From: Coleofasciculus sp. LEGE 07092
Lineage (GTDB): Bacteria; Cyanobacteriota; Cyanobacteriia; Cyanobacteriales; Coleofasciculaceae
Assembly (NCBI RefSeq): GCF_015207375.1
Contig: NZ_JADEWY010000038.1
Location: 1-49,000 of the forward strand
DNA: 49,000 nucleotides
Direction: 5' to 3'
This document shows positions 44,847 through 49,000 of this stretch, piece by piece. Within the stretch, counting starts at the first letter, position 1, and each line of letters begins with the position of its first letter. The notes beneath the pieces are model-generated. The model was not told the DNA's origin. It made no database searches and saw nothing but the letters and a program-made list of their open reading frames with translations. The position numbers and the translations under genes are program-made.

Positions 44847-45083
44847 AGTGAGCTAATTTGAAGATTTAGGGTTAGTCTGAGAGCGTCTCTGGAAAAATCG
44901 GTTGTAGCGGGCATTTTTGGTCAGATTGATGCCCAATATAGCCAATTTAACACTACAACCTCAGTAATCGGGAATACCCTGATTGCTGTCCATTTATCTA
45001 TCTCTCATCAAGAGTGAGGATATGCAGGCGGTTTTTGGCTAAGTATTAATACTGCTGTATTCGCTTGGCTCCCAACGCGCCAG

Positions 45084-46535
45084 TCAAAGTAATGCTTTCA
45101 GCAATGCCTGGAGTTTGAGTTGAATTTCTGCTAATTCTTTGTTGGGATCAGAGCCTGCAACGATACCAGCACCTGCATAGAGTCGGGCACGATAGGTATT
45201 GCTGCCAGTTTTTGAAGACTGTCGTGTTTCAATGAGAGCCGAGCGAATACCTACAATAAACTCGCAATTTCCTTGGTAGTCAACCCAGCCTAAGGGAGCA
45301 GCGTAGAGGGAGCGATCAAAGGTTTCGTAATGGCGGATTTGTTCTTGGGCGATTTTAGTAGGAACACCTGCTACGGCTGGCGTAGGGTGTAGTTTGGCGA
45401 GAATTTCTAAGGGATGGACGCTGGTGAAAAGTTGAGCTTGAATTGGCGTCCATAAATGCTGGATATTCGATAATTTTAGCAGTTGAGGTGTCGGTAAAAG
45501 TTGGGGAATTAATCCTAACTCTGAGAGATGGTGGGTGATAAAATCTAGTACGAATTGGTGTTCGCGCCGTTCTTTTTCACTACTGAGTAACCGATCTGCC
45601 AAGTCAGTATCCTCTGCTGCGGTTTTACCTCGTGGTGCAGAACCTGCTAAGGCATCTGTTACTAACTGACGGTTGCGAATACCAATCAAGCGTTCTGGAC
45701 TAGCACCTATAAAATTTTGTCCTTTACCATTACTGATAGAGAAGATGTAGCAATCGGGATAACGCTGGCGTAAATTGTCCAGAGAATGAACTACATTAAA
45801 CGGTTGGGGTGAAACCACATCAATGATATCTGCCAGAACAATTTTGCTAAATTGATTGGCTTGTATTAATTGGAGAGCCGATACAACTGAAGATTTGAAA
45901 CGTTCGGCAGTTTTAGAATCTTGCTTAATAAAGTTTTCGGGTTTAGATGAAGGACTAGTTGAAAGGCTGCGATCTAGATCATGAATTCGCTTAAAGGAAT
46001 AGCACAAATTTTTCACAAGCCATTCTAGGTTAATTTGAGGTGTTATTTTTAAATTAGCAACTAAAATGCCTTGATTTTTATATAAGGATACTTGCCAACG
46101 AGGTAAGAAAATGGTGGCAGCGGGAAAAAGAGTGTCGGGAAAATTTTTATTGTCAAAAAATGTAAAACTACAGAAGAAATGGGGACCTGAAAATGGTAAA
46201 TTTAGCTGACCGCTGCTGAGGGTGTTTGCCAGAGAAGTCTGAATGAAAGATTGGGATTTTTGAAAGCGGTTCCCCCCTTCGATTTGAATAGAAACTGCCG
46301 AATCAATGGCGGCAATTGCTTCATTTTTACTGCTTTTTTCAAAGTAAAATTGAAGTTGGTTCGGTTCAGCGATCGCTTGCAGCACAGCGAGGGGATCGAT
46401 GGGGTGAATTTCTTGAGAAAGACTGAGAATTTGCGGGCAATTTTTGGCAATAGCTTGCTGTTTGGCTTTGAAAAGAAGTTGGTATAGCTGTTGGCAATCT
46501 TGGAAAAAATTAGTGCGATAGGGAGTGACTGTCAT
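45084..46535 (-). CDS. menF: Isochorismate synthase
   Basis: The 483-residue chorismate-binding enzyme has, in its C-terminal half, FKSSVVSALQLIQANQFSKIVLADIIDV, NFIGASPERLIGIRN, the characteristic LAGSAPRGKTAAEDTDLADRLLSSEKERREHQFV and HPTPAVAGVPTKIAQEQI, ending with RLYAGAGIVAGSDPNKELAEIQLK. It converts chorismate to isochorismate, the first committed step of phylloquinone synthesis. It is divergent from menA. The N-terminal about 150 residues are poorly conserved, as is usual for the family. Confidence 0.93.
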   Translation of the reverse strand: MTVTPYRTNFFQDCQQLYQLLFKAKQQAIAKNCPQILSLSQEIHPIDPLAVLQAIAEPNQLQFYFEKSSKNEAIAAIDSAVSIQIEGGNRFQKSQSFIQTSLANTLSSGQLNLPFSGPHFFCSFTFFDNKNFPDTLFPAATIFLPRWQVSLYKNQGILVANLKITPQINLEWLVKNLCYSFKRIHDLDRSLSTSPSSKPENFIKQDSKTAERFKSSVVSALQLIQANQFSKIVLADIIDVVSPQPFNVVHSLDNLRQRYPDCYIFSISNGKGQNFIGASPERLIGIRNRQLVTDALAGSAPRGKTAAEDTDLADRLLSSEKERREHQFVLDFITHHLSELGLIPQLLPTPQLLKLSNIQHLWTPIQAQLFTSVHPLEILAKLHPTPAVAGVPTKIAQEQIRHYETFDRSLYAAPLGWVDYQGNCEFIVGIRSALIETRQSSKTGSNTYRARLYAGAGIVAGSDPNKELAEIQLKLQALLKALL

Positions 46536-46629
46536 AGAATCAGAAATGTAAACTTTTTTTAAGTTCTGTTCCTAAAGTCCGATTATCAATGGTGGGATGT
46601 CTAAAGGGACGATTTGCTCCCTACCTAAC

Positions 46630-46838
46630 TAACCCCTAGTGTCGATTGACACCATCCCTCAGGCGCTACCTACCCCAGTCACGGGAAGGTCAAGCGGCTC
46701 AAGACCCGTCCTGTCTTGCTGACTTACGTGTGGTACATAAGAAACTATCACAGGCTGGCTATCGTGGGCATTGTCAGCAACGCGAGTAGGGTACGACAAC
46801 CGCTAAGTCTAACAGGAGGGGCAGCGCGTAGGGGTTTG
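46630..46838. ncRNA. Structured RNA candidate (HEARO / IscB omega-RNA-like) between menF and menA
   Basis: A closing helix AACCCCTA/TAGGGGTT (46631-46638 with 46829-46836) encloses about 200 nt. Inside are the hairpin GTGTC-GATT-GACAC (46639-46652), the stem ACGGG/CCCGT (46681-46685 with 46705-46709), a perfect 8-bp stem TTGCTGAC/GTCAGCAA (46716-46723 with 46773-46780) and a hairpin CTTACGT/ACATAAG (46723-46741). The nested pairing and higher GC than its surroundings support a folded RNA. The resemblance to HEARO RNAs is from memory only. No IscB gene is present. The strand is probably plus but unproven. Confidence 0.6.
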
Positions 46839-46896
46839 AGAAAACAACTAACAGCGAACAACACACAGGCAATCGTACTTTAATCAATTTTGCTGA

Positions 46897-47802
46897 ATGA
46901 CTACAAGTTTTGTTAAACAGTCAACGAGTAAACTGTGGCTAGCGGCAATTAAACCACCGATGTACAGCGTTGCAGTCATCCCAATTTGGCTGGGGACTGC
47001 TGTGGCATTTGCAGAAACGCGAACGATTCACTTGGGAATATTTTCAACCTTCTTGATTTCAGCAATTTTAATTATTGCTTGGCTCAACCTTAGTAATGAT
47101 GTCTTTGATTCAGAAACGGGAATTGATAAAAATAAAGCCCATTCCTTGGTGAACTTAACCGGGAATAAAGCCCTAATTTTTGGGTTGAGTAATTTATTTT
47201 TAGCAGCAGGCATCCTAGGCATACTCGCGATCGCTTGGTGGCAGCGAGACTTCACAGTGATTGGCATCGTCTTACTGTGCTGTGCATTGGGGTACAGCTA
47301 TCAAGGTCCGCCCTTTCGCTTTGGCTACCAGGGGTTGGGAGAGATTATTTGCTTTTTCACCTTCGGACCGATGGCAGTAGCCGCCGCTTACTACTCCCAA
47401 GCTCAAACCTTCTCTCTGACAGGGTTTGCCGCGTCTGTTATTATCGGCATTAGCACCTCGATTATTTTGTTTTGCTCCCATTTTCATCAAGTTGAAGACG
47501 ATATAGCGGCAGGAAAGCGATCGCCTATTGTCCGCTTGGGTACAAAACGGGGTGCTCAACTCTTATCCTGGCTGAGTGGCAGCATTTACGCCCTCACGGG
47601 TTTGTTTGTCCTGTGGGGGATTTTCCCGGTTTGGACGCTATTGACGGCAATCAGCTTGCCCTTTGCTCTTGATTTAGTGCGGCACGTTCAGAACTATCAT
47701 GACCAGCCTGAAAAGGTCAGCAACTGCAAGTTTATTGCGGTTAAACTCCATTTTTGGAGTGGACTCCTTTTCGGTCTTGGTTTCCTAATGACGGTTAGCT
47801 GA
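46897..47802 (+). CDS. menA: 1,4-dihydroxy-2-naphthoate phytyltransferase
   Basis: This 301-residue membrane prenyltransferase of the UbiA family has eight or nine predicted helices. The first Asp-rich site is LNLSNDVFDSETGIDKNKAHSLVNLTGN and the second is HFHQVEDDIAAGKRSPIVRLGTKRGAQ. It attaches the phytyl chain to DHNA, giving demethylphylloquinone for photosystem I. The start ATG is well placed. It is the first of the plus-strand men genes, and an unusual structured element lies in its 5-prime region. Confidence 0.94.
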   Translation: MTTSFVKQSTSKLWLAAIKPPMYSVAVIPIWLGTAVAFAETRTIHLGIFSTFLISAILIIAWLNLSNDVFDSETGIDKNKAHSLVNLTGNKALIFGLSNLFLAAGILGILAIAWWQRDFTVIGIVLLCCALGYSYQGPPFRFGYQGLGEIICFFTFGPMAVAAAYYSQAQTFSLTGFAASVIIGISTSIILFCSHFHQVEDDIAAGKRSPIVRLGTKRGAQLLSWLSGSIYALTGLFVLWGIFPVWTLLTAISLPFALDLVRHVQNYHDQPEKVSNCKFIAVKLHFWSGLLFGLGFLMTVS

Positions 47803-47853
47803 TACCCTACCCAGTCGTATTTTCATCCTCATGACATCTAATGGAGTGAGGAT

Positions 47854-48687
47854 GTGTTTCCTGGCATCCAAATTCTGATGAATTTTGAGAATTATAACGT
47901 TCACTATTATTTCAGGGGGAACAGAAGCCAACCTATCCTGCTGTTTTTGCACGGCTTTTTGGGCAACAGCCAAGACTTTAGCCGCGTTATTTCCGTCTTG
48001 TCTCAACAATTTTGTTGTCTAGCTGTTGACCTTCCCGGTCATGGAAAAACTAGAGTTCTGGGTAGTGAGGAGTGCTACACCCTATCCAACACAGCTCAAG
48101 GGTTGATTGAATTCCTCAATCATTTAAACATTGATCAATGTTTTATCGTCGGTTACTCAATGGGGGGACGATTAGCGTTATATATGACGCTAGAGTTTCC
48201 CGCTCGATTTCAGCGAGTGATACTGGAATCAGCATCACCGGGATTAAAGACTGAACGAGAGCGATCGCTACGCCTTCAAGCTGATGAGCAACGGGCAGAA
48301 GAATTAGAAACCAGCAATTTTCAGTCTTTTTTATCCAACTGGTATAGCCAACCTCTATTCCAATCCTTACAGAACCATACCGACTTAAAACATTTAATCG
48401 AACGTCGGTTACAGAACAATCCAGAAGAGTTAGCTAAATCACTCCGTCAAATGGGAACAGGCAAGCAACCTTCCCTCTGGGAGAGACTGAAACAGAATAA
48501 AATCCCCCTGTTGTTGCTTGTAGGAGAGTATGATCAGAAGTTTAGAACCATCAACACAGAGATTGCTAATATCTGTCCAGTAGCACACTTGAAAATAATC
48601 CCCAAAACGGGTCATAATATTCACCTGGAAAATAGCACAGCCTGGGTTAATCAGGTGAGACAATTTTGTGCGTTGGCAGGAGGCTGA
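47854..48687 (+). CDS. menH: 2-succinyl-6-hydroxy-2,4-cyclohexadiene-1-carboxylate (SHCHC) synthase
   Basis: This 277-residue alpha/beta hydrolase has ILLFLHGFLGNSQDF, LAVDLPGHGKT, the nucleophile elbow VGYSMGGRLALYM with the catalytic Ser, LLLVGEYDQKF with the Asp and the catalytic His in KTGHNIHLENS. It eliminates pyruvate from SEPHCHC in phylloquinone synthesis. The GTG at 47854 has GGAG seven bases upstream; an ATG at 47878 is the alternative. The stop overlaps the menC start (TGATG), so the two genes are coupled. Confidence 0.9.
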   Translation: MFPGIQILMNFENYNVHYYFRGNRSQPILLFLHGFLGNSQDFSRVISVLSQQFCCLAVDLPGHGKTRVLGSEECYTLSNTAQGLIEFLNHLNIDQCFIVGYSMGGRLALYMTLEFPARFQRVILESASPGLKTERERSLRLQADEQRAEELETSNFQSFLSNWYSQPLFQSLQNHTDLKHLIERRLQNNPEELAKSLRQMGTGKQPSLWERLKQNKIPLLLLVGEYDQKFRTINTEIANICPVAHLKIIPKTGHNIHLENSTAWVNQVRQFCALAGG

Positions 48688-49000
48688 TGCCCTACAGATT
48701 TAATTTTCACTCCTACCAGCGCCGTTTCCAACAACCCCTGAAAACCAGTCACGGCATCTGGGAGGTTCGGGAAGGTATTATCCTGTGCCTCACCGATGAA
48801 ACAGGACAAGTGGGTTGGGGAGAAATTGCCCCATTGCCCTGGTTTGGTTCTGAAACCTTGGAACAAGCCTTAGACTTTTGTCAACAATTACCCCCAAAAA
48901 TTACAGCAACCGATATTTTCTCCATTCCCGATAAACGTCCCGCCTGTCAGTTTGGCTTCGAGTCAGCTTGGGAAATGGTGGAAGCTGGGGGGCTGGGGGG
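48687..49000 (+). CDS. menC: o-Succinylbenzoate synthase, N-terminal part (runs off the window)
   Basis: The frame starts MPYRFNFHSYQRRFQQPLKT and continues with SHGIWEVREGIILCL, TDETGQVGWGEIAPLPWFGSETLEQAL and ACQFGFESAWEMV, the N-terminal capping domain of cyanobacterial OSB synthases of the enolase superfamily. It dehydrates SHCHC to o-succinylbenzoate. The ATG overlaps the menH stop by one base. The catalytic barrel lies beyond the window. The last codons become very G-rich (EAGGLG), resembling the G-rich repeat tracts seen elsewhere. Confidence 0.92.
   Translation, partial: MPYRFNFHSYQRRFQQPLKTSHGIWEVREGIILCLTDETGQVGWGEIAPLPWFGSETLEQALDFCQQLPPKITATDIFSIPDKRPACQFGFESAWEMVEAGGLG

Overview
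This window is chromosomal DNA of a cyanobacterium. It carries photosystem II genes (a CyanoP/PsbP-like lipoprotein and Psb34), the phylloquinone genes menF-menA-menH-menC, a CYP110-like P450, a fused thiO-thiG, many copies of the HIP1 octamer GCGATCGC, and G-rich heptad repeats typical of multicellular cyanobacteria. A filamentous Coleofasciculus/Microcoleus/Nostocales-type genome is likely, but the genus is not resolved.

Layout. 0.2-4.3 kb: rpmI-rplT, an amino-acid-binding protein, a TPR protein, the P450 and an SH3 lipoprotein. 4.5-8.8 kb: the translation/transcription block on the minus strand (rplS, tRNA-Trp, secE, nusG, rplK, rplA, L10 leader RNA, rplJ, rplL, terminator). 9-12.4 kb: secreted nuclease, LapA-like protein, coiled-coil protein, a baeRF-type gene remnant and mraY. 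12.5-13.9 kb: a CHAT-protease gene truncated by a nested mobile region (REP-like double hairpins, a RAYT/IS200-like transposase and a 179-bp MITE). 13.9-16.8 kb: AI-2E family permease and MscS channel. 16.9-24.4 kb: an accessory island with a two-gene operon encoding a Trypco2-domain protein and a 1769-residue CHAT protease with a helical-repeat C-terminus, flanked by remnants of CobW-type, integrase and ZnuB-type genes. 24.6-28.5 kb: a small conserved gene and a four-gene operon of unknown function that includes an extremely acidic protein and its short paralog. 28.7-38.1 kb: core metabolism (Maf, psbP, TPR protein, Psb34, thiO-thiG, purS-purQ, Zur-like regulator, alr, glycosyltransferase). 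38.8-39.2 kb: tRNA-Ser and a second MITE copy. 39.2-44.8 kb: a branched-chain-amino-acid-type binding protein, a TPR-CHAT protease and a Tat-exported caspase-like protein. 45-49 kb: the phylloquinone cluster, with a structured, possibly HEARO/omega-RNA-like element between menF and menA.

The strongest candidate for an unusual system is the Trypco2-CHAT operon (17549-23269). The CHAT domain carries a four-cysteine insert between its catalytic His and Cys. It is followed by a linker normally found ahead of NACHT ATPases, but no Walker A motif is visible. The window holds four caspase-clan genes in all: two intact CHAT proteins, one truncated CHAT gene and one caspase-like protein. This suggests heavy investment in, and turnover of, protease-based stress or immune effectors. 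The second theme is dispersed repeats: REP-like double hairpins paired head to head, a MITE family built around such pairs, GTAGAGACG palindromes and G-rich heptads.
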